Source of the DNA: Francisella frigiditurris
GTDB taxonomy: Bacteria > Pseudomonadota > Gammaproteobacteria > Francisellales > Francisellaceae
DNA: 64,000 bases
NCBI RefSeq assembly: GCF_001880225.1
Contig: NZ_CP009654.1
Location: 1,488,001-1,552,000 of the forward strand
Direction: 5' to 3'
The notes under the pieces were generated by a model that made no database searches, had not been told where the DNA came from, and was given only the letters and a program-made list of their open reading frames with translations. This document shows positions 30,042 through 38,595 of the stretch, piece by piece; within the stretch, counting starts at the first letter, position 1; each line of letters begins with the position of its first letter. The position numbers and the translations under genes were made by a program.

Positions 30042-31265
30042 ATGGATGTAAAAATTTTCACCAAAACAAACTGCCCTTTTTGTAATTTAGCAAAAAGCTG
30101 GTTTGGAGCTAATAATATTCCTTTTACTCAAGTATTACTTGATGATGATACAGAAAGAAAAGCTTTCTATGATAAGGTTAATGAAAATATTCTTTTGATT
30201 GAAGAACACATAAGAACTGTCCCTCAAATATTTGTTGGTGATATTCATATTGGTGGCTATGATAAACTGATGGAAAGAGCTGCTGAAGTAATTTCTATGG
30301 TTAAAGGATCTTCTTTAACTTCTTTTTCTAAAACTTATAAGCCATTTAGCTATCCATGGGCTGTAGATCTTACAGTCAAACATGAAAAAGCTCACTGGAT
30401 TGAAGATGAAATAGATTTGTCTGAAGATGTTACTGACTGGAAAAATGGGAAAATTTCAAAAGTTGAAAAAGAGTATATAACTAATATTCTAAGACTATTT
30501 ACTCAATCAGATGTTGCTGTTGGACAAAACTATTACGATCAGTTCATACCAAAATTTAAGAATAATGAAGTCAGAAATATGCTTGGGTCTTTTGCAGCTA
30601 GAGAAGGTATTCATCAAAGAGCTTATGCTCTACTTAATGATACTCTAGGTCTTCCAGATTCTGAATATCATGCGTTCTTAGAATATAAAGCTATGACAGA
30701 TAAGATTGAATTTATGATGGATGCTGATCCAAATACTTCTCGTGGCTTAGGTCTATGTTTAGCAAAAACTGTATTTAATGAAGGAGTTGCTTTATTTGCA
30801 TCTTTTGCAATGCTATTAAATTTCCAAAGATTTGGAAAAATGAAAGGTATGGGAAAAGTTGTAGAATGGTCTATTCGTGATGAATCAATGCACGTTGAAG
30901 GAAATGCTGCTTTATTTAGAATATTCTGTCAAGAAAATCCTTATATTGTAGACAATAACTTTAAAAAAGAAATTTATCTAATGGCTAGTAAAGCTGTAGA
31001 ACTAGAAGATAAATTTATTGATCTAGCATATGAGCTTGGCACTATTGAGGGTTTAGAAGCTGGTGAAGTAAAAGAATATATCCGTCATATTACAGATAGA
31101 AGACTTACTCAATTGGGCTTAAAAGAAATTTATAATATTGAAAAAAACCCTTTAGGTTGGTTGGAATGGATCCTTAATGGAGCAGACCATACTAACTTCT
31201 TTGAAAATAGAGTAACTGAATATGAAGTTGCTGGGTTAACTGGCGCTTGGGATGAAGCATATTAA
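30042..31265 (+). CDS. nrdB: Glutaredoxin-ribonucleotide reductase small subunit fusion
   Basis: A 407-residue protein. Residues 1-85 are a full glutaredoxin (Cys11-Pro-Phe-Cys14, RTVPQIF, GGYDKL). Residues 100-407 are the ferritin-like radical subunit. Its dimetal ligands Asp157, Glu188, His191, Glu247, Glu281 and His284 are in place, and Tyr195 in EGIHQRAY occupies the radical tyrosine position of E. coli Tyr122. It generates and stores the radical used by NrdA. Grx-NrdB fusions are known in a few bacteria including Francisella. Here a free glutaredoxin is encoded 8 bases upstream as well. Confidence 0.95.
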   Translation: MDVKIFTKTNCPFCNLAKSWFGANNIPFTQVLLDDDTERKAFYDKVNENILLIEEHIRTVPQIFVGDIHIGGYDKLMERAAEVISMVKGSSLTSFSKTYKPFSYPWAVDLTVKHEKAHWIEDEIDLSEDVTDWKNGKISKVEKEYITNILRLFTQSDVAVGQNYYDQFIPKFKNNEVRNMLGSFAAREGIHQRAYALLNDTLGLPDSEYHAFLEYKAMTDKIEFMMDADPNTSRGLGLCLAKTVFNEGVALFASFAMLLNFQRFGKMKGMGKVVEWSIRDESMHVEGNAALFRIFCQENPYIVDNNFKKEIYLMASKAVELEDKFIDLAYELGTIEGLEAGEVKEYIRHITDRRLTQLGLKEIYNIEKNPLGWLEWILNGADHTNFFENRVTEYEVAGLTGAWDEAY

Positions 31266-31274
31266 ACACGTTAT

Positions 31275-31721
31275 TTAATTCTTTAAATTTATAAACTGCA
31301 TCAATGTTTGATACTCCTGAGGATGAACTCCTTTAAAAGTATAAATCTGATAACTAAAACTTATTATAAATATTACTAAAGCAAAGATATTAGCATGAAG
31401 CCAGTTAAACTCTTTCTTCCTAAAACTTGGTTCTTTAGTAACAGCTATTCCAATATAGATTCCTAATACAATAAAGTAAAGCAGTCCGGATAAAGAAGAA
31501 TAAATAATATTATTGATAAAAAAGTAATCTAATGTAAAAGTTATAAATAAATATGCTATATAAATCAAACATGCTTTTTTAATATTTTTCCCAGCATAAT
31601 AAAATAAGCCAAAAAAGAAACCTAGCCAACTAAAAGTTTTCACATCTACCCTTTTAGCGCCACATACATTACATTTAAAACTAGATTCTTCTATCTCGTT
31701 TCCACAATTTATACAATACAT
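31275..31721 (-). CDS. Zinc-ribbon membrane protein (DUF2628-like)
   Basis: A 148-residue protein with an N-terminal zinc ribbon (Cys3, Cys6, Cys17, Cys20) followed by FSWLGFFFGLFYYAGK and three further hydrophobic segments. This layout is common in small bacterial membrane proteins of unknown function. It starts 19 bases after the lipoprotein gene on the same strand and ends 9 bases from the convergent nrdB. Confidence 0.7.
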   Translation of the reverse strand: MYCINCGNEIEESSFKCNVCGAKRVDVKTFSWLGFFFGLFYYAGKNIKKACLIYIAYLFITFTLDYFFINNIIYSSLSGLLYFIVLGIYIGIAVTKEPSFRKKEFNWLHANIFALVIFIISFSYQIYTFKGVHPQEYQTLMQFINLKN

Positions 31722-31740
31722 AAGAAAACCCTTTAAGAAA

Positions 31741-33162
31741 CTAAATTATAAAATAAAATACTTTTTTGAATTTTCCAATATCAACAACCCAAACTAATGT
31801 AGTTTTACCCTGCTCTATTCTAATCTTCTGACGAACGTTATTTACTATTATTATATATTTTCCACTATCTGCAACTTGCTCAAATAATTGAATACTATTA
31901 GGCAATAAAAGCCAGCTTCTAAGATCTGCCCTTTTAGGCTCTGTTTTAGATAAATCAAATTTTAAATGATTACCTAGAAGTCCTCCTAATCCTTTAGCAT
32001 TTTTATCATATGACTGCTTCGCAATCTCAATAAGAACATCTTTTGTAAGTATTCTAGAATATTCCTCTACTAAAGACTTCATAGCATATAAAGTAGTATC
32101 CATTAGAATTTCAGTTTGAGTCTCTAATAACTTATTATCTTTTTCATCAGAGATTACAACTTTAACTGGAGATAGAAAATCATAATTTGAAGAATAGAAT
32201 GGAAAACTAAAATTTATAAGACCTAAATCTCCTAAGTCTAATTTTGTTTTAGTCTTTTGGCGTGCATTTATAAAACTTTGTTCATACAAAACAACTATTC
32301 TACCCATACCCATAGGAAAAGGAGATAACTGATGATATACAGCTCTTTTATATTCCATAGCTGTTCTTTCAAGAGACTTATTTCCTAAAGTATATTTTCT
32401 TGCGTTATTTATTTCATCTAAAGCAGATTCATAATCTTTAGATGTTGCTTCTATTAGCATTGCTTTTAAATAGTAACTAAGAGGATTACCATAAGCATCT
32501 GGAACTCTTTTTGTAAAAGTTACCATACTATTCAAATCATCAAAATACTTTAAACCCAGGGTTTGTGTAGATATTTGATACCTGTTGAAATAGTCTTTTC
32601 CTAACTCTTTCATTCCCGCAGCTATCATATCTTGTTCATCAAGCCAGTTTTTAGCATAATCTAAGCCTTTTAAAGTTTCTAATGCTTTCTTTAGATCATG
32701 ATTTTTAAGATAATTTAAAGACTGATACGTGTACAAAAATGTTATTGAATAATCTGGAATACTATATTTAACCTTATTCTCATAATAATCATAAGTGTCT
32801 TTATTTAAAATAACCTCTTTGGCATCATCCTCTATTTGATCATTAGTTTTAGGGATTGTATCTATAGCTTTATTATAAGTTTCTATAGAACTATTAAAAT
32901 TATCACTTAACTGCTCTAACCTAGCTATTTCCAAATCATCTAATGTCGCTATTTCAGAATTATCTGAGATATTTTTCTTATATGAATCTAATGCTCCTGA
33001 AACATCTGCATCTACAACACTTTGTCTAATTGGTTGCATTAATTCAGGATAAGTTGAATTTGTAAAAGGTTTAGCTACTTCTTTTTCAGTATCATCATAG
33101 GTACTACAGCTTACTAAAGAAATAAAACTTCCAACATAAAAAATCTTTTTTAAAACTTTCAT
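31741..33162 (-). CDS. Hypothetical lipoprotein (473 aa)
   Basis: The ATG at 33162 has an AGG site and begins a lipoprotein signal with lipobox LVSC, giving acylated Cys19; an upstream in-frame start would overlap the preceding gene. The mature protein is mainly helical with TPR-like stretches (residues 70-190) and a more beta-rich C-terminal third. It resembles the uncharacterised COG3014 type of large lipoproteins, which I cannot verify. It starts 7 bases after a VanY-like peptidase gene, so a cell-envelope role is plausible. Confidence 0.7.
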   Translation of the reverse strand: MKVLKKIFYVGSFISLVSCSTYDDTEKEVAKPFTNSTYPELMQPIRQSVVDADVSGALDSYKKNISDNSEIATLDDLEIARLEQLSDNFNSSIETYNKAIDTIPKTNDQIEDDAKEVILNKDTYDYYENKVKYSIPDYSITFLYTYQSLNYLKNHDLKKALETLKGLDYAKNWLDEQDMIAAGMKELGKDYFNRYQISTQTLGLKYFDDLNSMVTFTKRVPDAYGNPLSYYLKAMLIEATSKDYESALDEINNARKYTLGNKSLERTAMEYKRAVYHQLSPFPMGMGRIVVLYEQSFINARQKTKTKLDLGDLGLINFSFPFYSSNYDFLSPVKVVISDEKDNKLLETQTEILMDTTLYAMKSLVEEYSRILTKDVLIEIAKQSYDKNAKGLGGLLGNHLKFDLSKTEPKRADLRSWLLLPNSIQLFEQVADSGKYIIIVNNVRQKIRIEQGKTTLVWVVDIGKFKKVFYFII

Positions 33163-33169
33163 ATAAAAC

Positions 33170-33640
33170 CTAATAATTGTAACACCAATGCCATGGCTCA
33201 TATATAAAACCATATTCATTATTACGAGGAAAGCTCATTTTAAAACCATATTTATGAGCATTTTTAGTAAGCCATCTAAAAGCCTCTGTTTCCTCAAATT
33301 TTTCTGTTAAAACTTCCTCTTCATTTAAAGTTGTGAAATCTATTGCACAACCAGTATGATGCTCACTCATTCCTGGTAATGCATTAACTTTCTTTATTTC
33401 TTCTAAAGGGATTCCTTTTGCTAATTTCCTATCTATAATGCTTTGTTGATAATCGTAGCTTCTAAACCCAGAAACAATAAAAAGCTCTATATTCTCTTGT
33501 TTAGCTGCTTGATACATCTCTCTCCAAGCTCTTTCAGCATTTTTATCAAGATAGAGATCTCTATTAAAAAAATCTTTACCAACTAGTACAAGGTTTTCTA
33601 ATCTAGCCTCTTTATATAAAGCAAATTCTACCTTTACCAT
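33170..33640 (-). CDS. VanY/M15B-type D-Ala-D-Ala carboxypeptidase-like protein
   Basis: A 156-residue zinc peptidase of the LAS family. The ligands are visible in GMSEHHTGCAIDF (SxHxxGxAxD) and EPWHW, and SGFRSYDYQQ is the typical upstream substrate Arg/Ser motif. No signal peptide is present, which is unusual for a peptidoglycan enzyme; it may act on imported muropeptides in the cytosol or use another start. It overlaps the dnaQ 3' end by 7 bases. Confidence 0.85.
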   Translation of the reverse strand: MVKVEFALYKEARLENLVLVGKDFFNRDLYLDKNAERAWREMYQAAKQENIELFIVSGFRSYDYQQSIIDRKLAKGIPLEEIKKVNALPGMSEHHTGCAIDFTTLNEEEVLTEKFEETEAFRWLTKNAHKYGFKMSFPRNNEYGFIYEPWHWCYNY

Positions 33641-34323
33641 AAATTCTTCTCTAATTTTAGAACTTTTTCTAAATAGTTTTGGTGCTCAATATTATATTGT
33701 TTTTCAGATGAAAGGCATCTTAGATTTACCGCCTCTAGATCAATATCGACTTTAACCTCTGTATTATTCTTTGAATTTTGTAAAGATAGATAGGTCTGTC
33801 CTCCTGTCATTGCTAAATAAACATCTGCTAAAAGCTCTGAGTCAAGTAAAGCTCCATGAAATTTTCTATGATCATTTCTTATATGATATCTTTTACATAG
33901 AGCATCCAAATTATTTTTTTGTAATGGATGCTTTTTTTTAGCAATATCTAAACTATCTGTTATCTTAGCTACATGACTTTCTAAAATTCCCCACTTATTA
34001 TTCTTTAATAAGCCAAGCTCCCAATTTATAAAAGGAACATCAAATGCAGCATTATGTATTATAACTTCTGAGCCCTTAAGAAATTCCATCATCTCATCTA
34101 CTTTCTCACCAAAAGATGGCTTATCAGATAAAAATTCATTAGTTAATCCATGAACAGCTAAGGCTCCTGCTTCAACCTCATAATTAGGGTTACAATAAAA
34201 ATGTAAGGTTCTACCAGTAAGGCGCCTATCTATAACCTCTACAGCTCCAAATTCAATAATCCTATTTCCAATTTTGAAATCAAAGCCTGTAGTTTCTGTA
34301 TCTATAAAAACTTGTCTTGCCAT
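33634..34323 (-). CDS. dnaQ: DNA polymerase III epsilon subunit
   Basis: A 229-residue DEDDh 3'-5' proofreading exonuclease. Exo I is FIDTETTGFD with Asp8 and Glu10, Exo II contains IHNAAFDVPFIN, and Exo III contains HGALLDSELLADVYLAM. The C-terminal 40 residues would bind the alpha subunit. It heads a run dnaQ-VanY-like-lipoprotein-zinc ribbon. E. coli pairs dnaQ with rnhA, which is absent here. Confidence 0.95.
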   Translation of the reverse strand: MARQVFIDTETTGFDFKIGNRIIEFGAVEVIDRRLTGRTLHFYCNPNYEVEAGALAVHGLTNEFLSDKPSFGEKVDEMMEFLKGSEVIIHNAAFDVPFINWELGLLKNNKWGILESHVAKITDSLDIAKKKHPLQKNNLDALCKRYHIRNDHRKFHGALLDSELLADVYLAMTGGQTYLSLQNSKNNTEVKVDIDLEAVNLRCLSSEKQYNIEHQNYLEKVLKLEKNLW

Positions 34324-34405
34324 TAAAATTTAGAATATAACTCTATGTTATAAATTATAGCAACTAGTATTAAAGCTTAAAAGAAGTATCTAACTTAGGT
34401 ATGGT

Positions 34406-36121
34406 CTAGATATATACTGTAAAGTTTATATTTAAATAGTTTTGTGATTCTTTTATGTTTGGACTTCTAGTTGTTAAATTTGCATAATCAAGCCCTAACC
34501 ATGATCCTTGAAATAAAATATATCTAACCCCAGCACCATAGTTGTAAGCATAGTTATGAGTGTCTTGAAAAACATGCGAATAGTCTATAAATGGAATTAA
34601 GCTTCTTCCAAACACTTCTGCTGTATAACTTAAATTCAGCGCCCAGGTAGCAACAGGCCCACCACCACTCATATAATTATCTAAAAGAACGCCTATCCCT
34701 GGCTTTATTGATCCAAAAAATGGAGCACCGGCAACATTCTTTGGTGATAATGCTGATGAGTCATTTAATCCTACAACTCCACTATCTGTAATCAAAGCTT
34801 CTGTTTCAAAGTTTATTTTTGAATAGCTAAGACCATAATTAATATCAAAAGCTCCAACATTACTATTACCTTTTCCTTTAAATCCAGTAGCATTTGTATA
34901 GGCAGCTCCAAAAAATTGATAATCCCCAACAGTTTCCATTTCATATACATACTTAGAGTTTAAACTAAATCCAACACCACTGTTTGTCCCTGCATTTGTC
35001 GTTCCTAAATAAGGGAGGCTACTATTAGTACTTAATATAACTCCATTTAAATGTAGTGAATCTGTGTGGTAAGAAATATTTACATTACCCCCAGATTGCA
35101 TAAAGTATTGTCTAGTCACTGTAGGGACATAGTTTGATACAATATCAAAGTTCCCAAACATGATTGTTGATATCGCAGCATAACCAAAATACGGAGACTC
35201 TGACAAATTACCCAATATAAGATATACCGTGTTTGGGTCAAAATTTAGATTATGCTCATCACTAGAATATAATGAAAATCCTAATAGCCCAGTAAACCAT
35301 GGAGATATCGTTGAAGCTACATAAGCATTCATGAAATAACTAAAACTTTTTGCTGTAGCTCCAGGAGGAACTGGACTCACATCCATCCAGCCAAGAGCAG
35401 CTAATTTTCCACCAAAATATATATAGTCATCTTCTAAGATACCTTGCTGCCTTGCCTCCAACATGAATAAAGGATCTCCTGTATCTTGTTGAGTATTTAG
35501 CATAGCGTGAGATAGTGTCTCATTTAATTTAAAGCCATTAAAATATTTAAATTTTAAAGAATCTATATCTAACGCTTCATTGACTTTTCTCTGAAAAGCT
35601 GTTGTTTGAAGAGCTTTTCTCTCGGTATCAGTAAGAGATTGACCTTCCTGCATTTCCAAACTATCTACTGCTGTTGAAGCATCTTTAGCAGCTGTTTGTA
35701 TTGTTTCTTTACTAACACCTTTTGCACTACTATCTGCTATCGATGTGTCACTAGAGGCTATTTGCTCTATTTTTTTAGAGGTATTTCCTGTTTGATTATC
35801 TACCTCTACTATTGTTTTATTAGAAGTCAGTTGATTAGATTTTTCAGAAATATTTTTTGTATCATTATTTACAGTTGTTGATGAATTATCCTCTTTTACT
35901 TTTGTAGAGTTATCTTTTTCACTATTATCAGAATTATTTGCTATTCTGATAAACAATCTTCTTTGAGCATTTGAGTTTAACCTTGCTACTTTATATTCTA
36001 ATGATCCTTTGGGATAAGTATTATTTACTACTACGCCATCTACAGCATTAATTTCATATGCATTTAGAATTTTAAAACTAAATAATGTAAATAGTAATAC
36101 AGATAGTATATTTTTAATCAT
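34406..36121 (-). CDS. Outer-membrane beta-barrel protein with EMxEG segment
   Basis: A 571-residue exported protein with a signal peptide (residues 1-20) and a Ser/Thr/Asn/Lys-rich low-complexity linker (60-150). It then has VDSLEMQEGQSL (152-163), AMLNTQQDTGDPLFML, and a long beta-rich C-terminal domain ending in an aromatic/hydrophobic strand (NINFTVYI), as expected of an outer-membrane barrel. It is clearly homologous to the protein at 36369-37772 in both the NTQQxTGDPLF block and the barrel. It resembles the Francisella DUF3573-type outer membrane proteins but I cannot assign a function. Confidence 0.75.
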   Translation of the reverse strand: MIKNILSVLLFTLFSFKILNAYEINAVDGVVVNNTYPKGSLEYKVARLNSNAQRRLFIRIANNSDNSEKDNSTKVKEDNSSTTVNNDTKNISEKSNQLTSNKTIVEVDNQTGNTSKKIEQIASSDTSIADSSAKGVSKETIQTAAKDASTAVDSLEMQEGQSLTDTERKALQTTAFQRKVNEALDIDSLKFKYFNGFKLNETLSHAMLNTQQDTGDPLFMLEARQQGILEDDYIYFGGKLAALGWMDVSPVPPGATAKSFSYFMNAYVASTISPWFTGLLGFSLYSSDEHNLNFDPNTVYLILGNLSESPYFGYAAISTIMFGNFDIVSNYVPTVTRQYFMQSGGNVNISYHTDSLHLNGVILSTNSSLPYLGTTNAGTNSGVGFSLNSKYVYEMETVGDYQFFGAAYTNATGFKGKGNSNVGAFDINYGLSYSKINFETEALITDSGVVGLNDSSALSPKNVAGAPFFGSIKPGIGVLLDNYMSGGGPVATWALNLSYTAEVFGRSLIPFIDYSHVFQDTHNYAYNYGAGVRYILFQGSWLGLDYANLTTRSPNIKESQNYLNINFTVYI

Positions 36122-36350
36122 CAGAAATATTTATATCTGTTTTCTTATTTTGATCTTTTGCTTCAACATATTTTACTATATTAACAACTTGTTGATTTGT
36201 CAGTGACTCTCCCTCTTGCATTTCGACATCATCTACTGCATTAACTGCATTTTTATCTGTGACTGTAATTTCTTTTCCATTTTCATCAATTTCATAAGCA
36301 ACTACTAAGCTAATCAAAAAAAATAAAAATAAAAAAGCTCTAAACTGCAT
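36114..36350 (-). CDS. Small secreted protein carrying the EMxEG segment (78 aa)
   Basis: A 78-residue protein made only of a signal peptide (1-18), a short acidic stretch, the segment VDDVEMQEGESLT (residues 39-51) and an acidic tail. The same VDxxEMxEGxxL segment occurs in the two larger neighbours, so this is a reduced paralogue: it keeps the N-terminal module and lacks the barrel. It overlaps the next gene by 8 bases and follows the previous by 18, so the three are one operon. No frameshift joins it to a neighbour. Confidence 0.65.
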   Translation of the reverse strand: MQFRAFLFLFFLISLVVAYEIDENGKEITVTDKNAVNAVDDVEMQEGESLTNQQVVNIVKYVEAKDQNKKTDINISDD

Positions 36351-36368
36351 TTATTTATAAATCCTTAT

Positions 36369-37772
36369 TTATATAAATATTCTAAAATAGATAGATAATA
36401 AGTTATCTTTTTGTACGACATCATTAGCCCTCGCTGTTACATAAGCATAACCAAAACCTAACCATGCGTCTGCAAAAGCGTTATATCTAAAACCTGTGTC
36501 AACAGTTGCTCCATAATTTTTAGTATTTTGTTGAATTTGAGAGTAACTGATATATGGAATTAAACTCTTATCATAGAAATCTATTGTATAATCCAATTGC
36601 GAACTCCATGAATAAATTCTGCTTCCCCCTGTTAAAAAGCTACTTTGACTAAGTGCTGGAAATATTGAGGAGGTAAAACCCTCTCTCAATTGAAATGATG
36701 ACGAATTATCTGTAATCTGAGAAACTCCACTATCAGTAAAGACAAATTCATTAATAAAGTTAAATCTATCAACGTTTATTCCAAAGTTAAAATCTACAAC
36801 TCCTACATTACCATTATTCTGTGTAGCAAAGCCTGAAACGTTTGAGTAGGCAGCTCCTGCATACCAATAATCTCCAACTTGCTCCATATCATGAGTATAC
36901 TTTAGATTTACAGAATAGCCCAGTTTTGCTGAACCTTCATAAGCATTTGCAACACTTAATAACCCACTATTAGTTGGCCCAAGAAAAACAAAGTTTGCCT
37001 GTAATCCATCTCTGTTATATGATAAATTTACATTCCCACCTGACTGCATAAAATACAATCTTGTAAAAGTTTGCATAAAGTTTGATGAAATATCAAAATT
37101 ACCAAAATTGACAGTTGAAAGAGCCGCATAGGTATAAAAAGGAGATTCTTTTAAATTACCTAAAATAAAATATACTCCTCCTGGAGCAACAGTCCAACTA
37201 CCATTAGTAGTATATGTTGATAACGAAGCAAAAACAGATGTCCAATCTCCTAGAGTACTTAACAAGTAGTACTCCATAAGATAGTTATTTATTGAATTGA
37301 AATCTTGTTCGTTATTTCCTTTTTGAATGCCCCATGTTGGCAAAAAAGCAGCATCTCCACCTAGATATAATGTATCATCTTTTAACAGGCCATTTTGCCT
37401 AGATAATAATATAAACAACGGATCCCCAGTTTCTTGTTGAGTGTTCATCATGGCTTGAGATAACACAACATTATTATCAATTCCTCCAGAAAAAAAAGGA
37501 ACTTGTACTTTGTTAATATTTAGAGTATTTAAAATTGTTTGTCCTATATCAAATGTACTTCCAGGAACTAATGCCTCTCCTTCATACATTTCTACAGTAT
37601 CTAAAGCAGAAATATTTTCTTTTTCATTTTGTGAATCTTTTTTATCATCCTTTAATAAAACTGCTTCTGTATTGATATCATCTACTTCTGTAGTTTTATT
37701 AGATTTAGTTTCCGCATAAACAATCCCTCCAAAAAAGATAAATAAAGTTAATAACTTTAGGAAGAATCTCAT
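36369..37772 (-). CDS. Outer-membrane beta-barrel protein with EMxEG segment (paralogue)
   Basis: A 467-residue exported protein: signal peptide 1-20, charged linker, LDTVEMYEGEAL (57-68), AMMNTQQETGDPLFIL, then a beta-rich domain ending in SIYFRIFI. It is homologous to the 571-aa protein downstream (NTQQxTGDPLF, YLGGxA, NLxESPxxxYAA, FMQSGGNVNxSY shared), so they arose by duplication. It leads the three-gene operon. The C-terminal aromatic residue and alternating strands support an outer-membrane location. Confidence 0.75.
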   Translation of the reverse strand: MRFFLKLLTLFIFFGGIVYAETKSNKTTEVDDINTEAVLLKDDKKDSQNEKENISALDTVEMYEGEALVPGSTFDIGQTILNTLNINKVQVPFFSGGIDNNVVLSQAMMNTQQETGDPLFILLSRQNGLLKDDTLYLGGDAAFLPTWGIQKGNNEQDFNSINNYLMEYYLLSTLGDWTSVFASLSTYTTNGSWTVAPGGVYFILGNLKESPFYTYAALSTVNFGNFDISSNFMQTFTRLYFMQSGGNVNLSYNRDGLQANFVFLGPTNSGLLSVANAYEGSAKLGYSVNLKYTHDMEQVGDYWYAGAAYSNVSGFATQNNGNVGVVDFNFGINVDRFNFINEFVFTDSGVSQITDNSSSFQLREGFTSSIFPALSQSSFLTGGSRIYSWSSQLDYTIDFYDKSLIPYISYSQIQQNTKNYGATVDTGFRYNAFADAWLGFGYAYVTARANDVVQKDNLLSIYFRIFI

Positions 37773-37887
37773 TTATACAGCTTTAAAAAATTAAATCACA
37801 TATATGATATAGATACTTGATCAATTTCTCAATTTTTAGAATAGATAAATAAACTAGAATAGAATTTATTTTATTAGATTTATACAA

Positions 37888-38487
37888 TTATAAATCTTTA
37901 GAATGGTCTGCTAGATATTCAGCAACGCCTTTAGGAGATGCTTTCATTCCTTCATCACCTTTATTCCAACCAGCAGGACATACTTCACCATACTGCTCAT
38001 GAAATTGTAATGCTTCTACCATTCTTATAACTTCATCCATGTTTCTCCCTAAAGGTAGATCATTAACTACTTGATGGCGAACAACACCTTCTTTATCAAT
38101 CAAGAAGGTTCCTCTATAAGCCATACCGCCTTCAGCTTGAACATCATAATCTTTTACTATAGTTTGTGCAATATCAGCTACCATTGTATATTTAACTGGT
38201 CCAATTCCACCATCATTAACTGGAGTATTTCTCCAAGCATTATGTGTAAAATGAGAATCAATAGATACAGAAATAACCTCTACTCCAAGCTCTTTTAATT
38301 TAGCAGTTCTTTTATCTAATGCTATAAGCTCAGAAGGACATACAAAAGTAAAATCTAGAGGATAAAATACAATTACTGCATATTTACCTTTAGTTTCTGC
38401 TGCAAAATCATAGTTATCAACTATTTCTCCATTACCCAAAACTGCTGGAGCATTAAAAATAGGTGCTTTTTTACCAACTAATACCAT
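37888..38487 (-). CDS. ahpC: Typical 2-Cys peroxiredoxin
   Basis: A 199-residue AhpC/Prx1-type peroxidase. The peroxidatic Cys50 is in FTFVCPSEL and the resolving Cys170 in GEVCPAGW. GGIGPVKY is the sensitivity loop motif. It reduces H2O2, alkyl hydroperoxides and peroxynitrite in the cytosol. A strong AGGAGG site lies 7 bases before the ATG, suggesting high expression. A second, Prx5-like peroxiredoxin is at 57105-57632. No ahpF is adjacent. Confidence 0.95.
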   Translation of the reverse strand: MVLVGKKAPIFNAPAVLGNGEIVDNYDFAAETKGKYAVIVFYPLDFTFVCPSELIALDKRTAKLKELGVEVISVSIDSHFTHNAWRNTPVNDGGIGPVKYTMVADIAQTIVKDYDVQAEGGMAYRGTFLIDKEGVVRHQVVNDLPLGRNMDEVIRMVEALQFHEQYGEVCPAGWNKGDEGMKASPKGVAEYLADHSKDL

Positions 38488-38530
38488 AACAAACCTCCTG
38501 TTAATTAATATGTTTTGTCTATTTTTATTT

Positions 38531-38580
38531 ATACCAAATTAGTATATTTAAATTGTGCTAATAAATCTTTAGTATGTCAA
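38531..38580 (-). promoter_or_regulatory. ahpC promoter with adjacent near-palindrome
   Basis: On the minus strand a perfect TTGACA sits at 38580-38575 and CACAAT (4 of 6) at 38557-38552 with a 17-base spacer. Immediately downstream, ATACCAAATTAGTAT at 38531-38545 is a 15-base near-palindrome (13 of 15 positions symmetric) with the 4-7-4 spacing seen in OxyR-type half sites. Function is inferred. Confidence 0.4.
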
Positions 38581-38595
38581 CATTATATAAACTAT

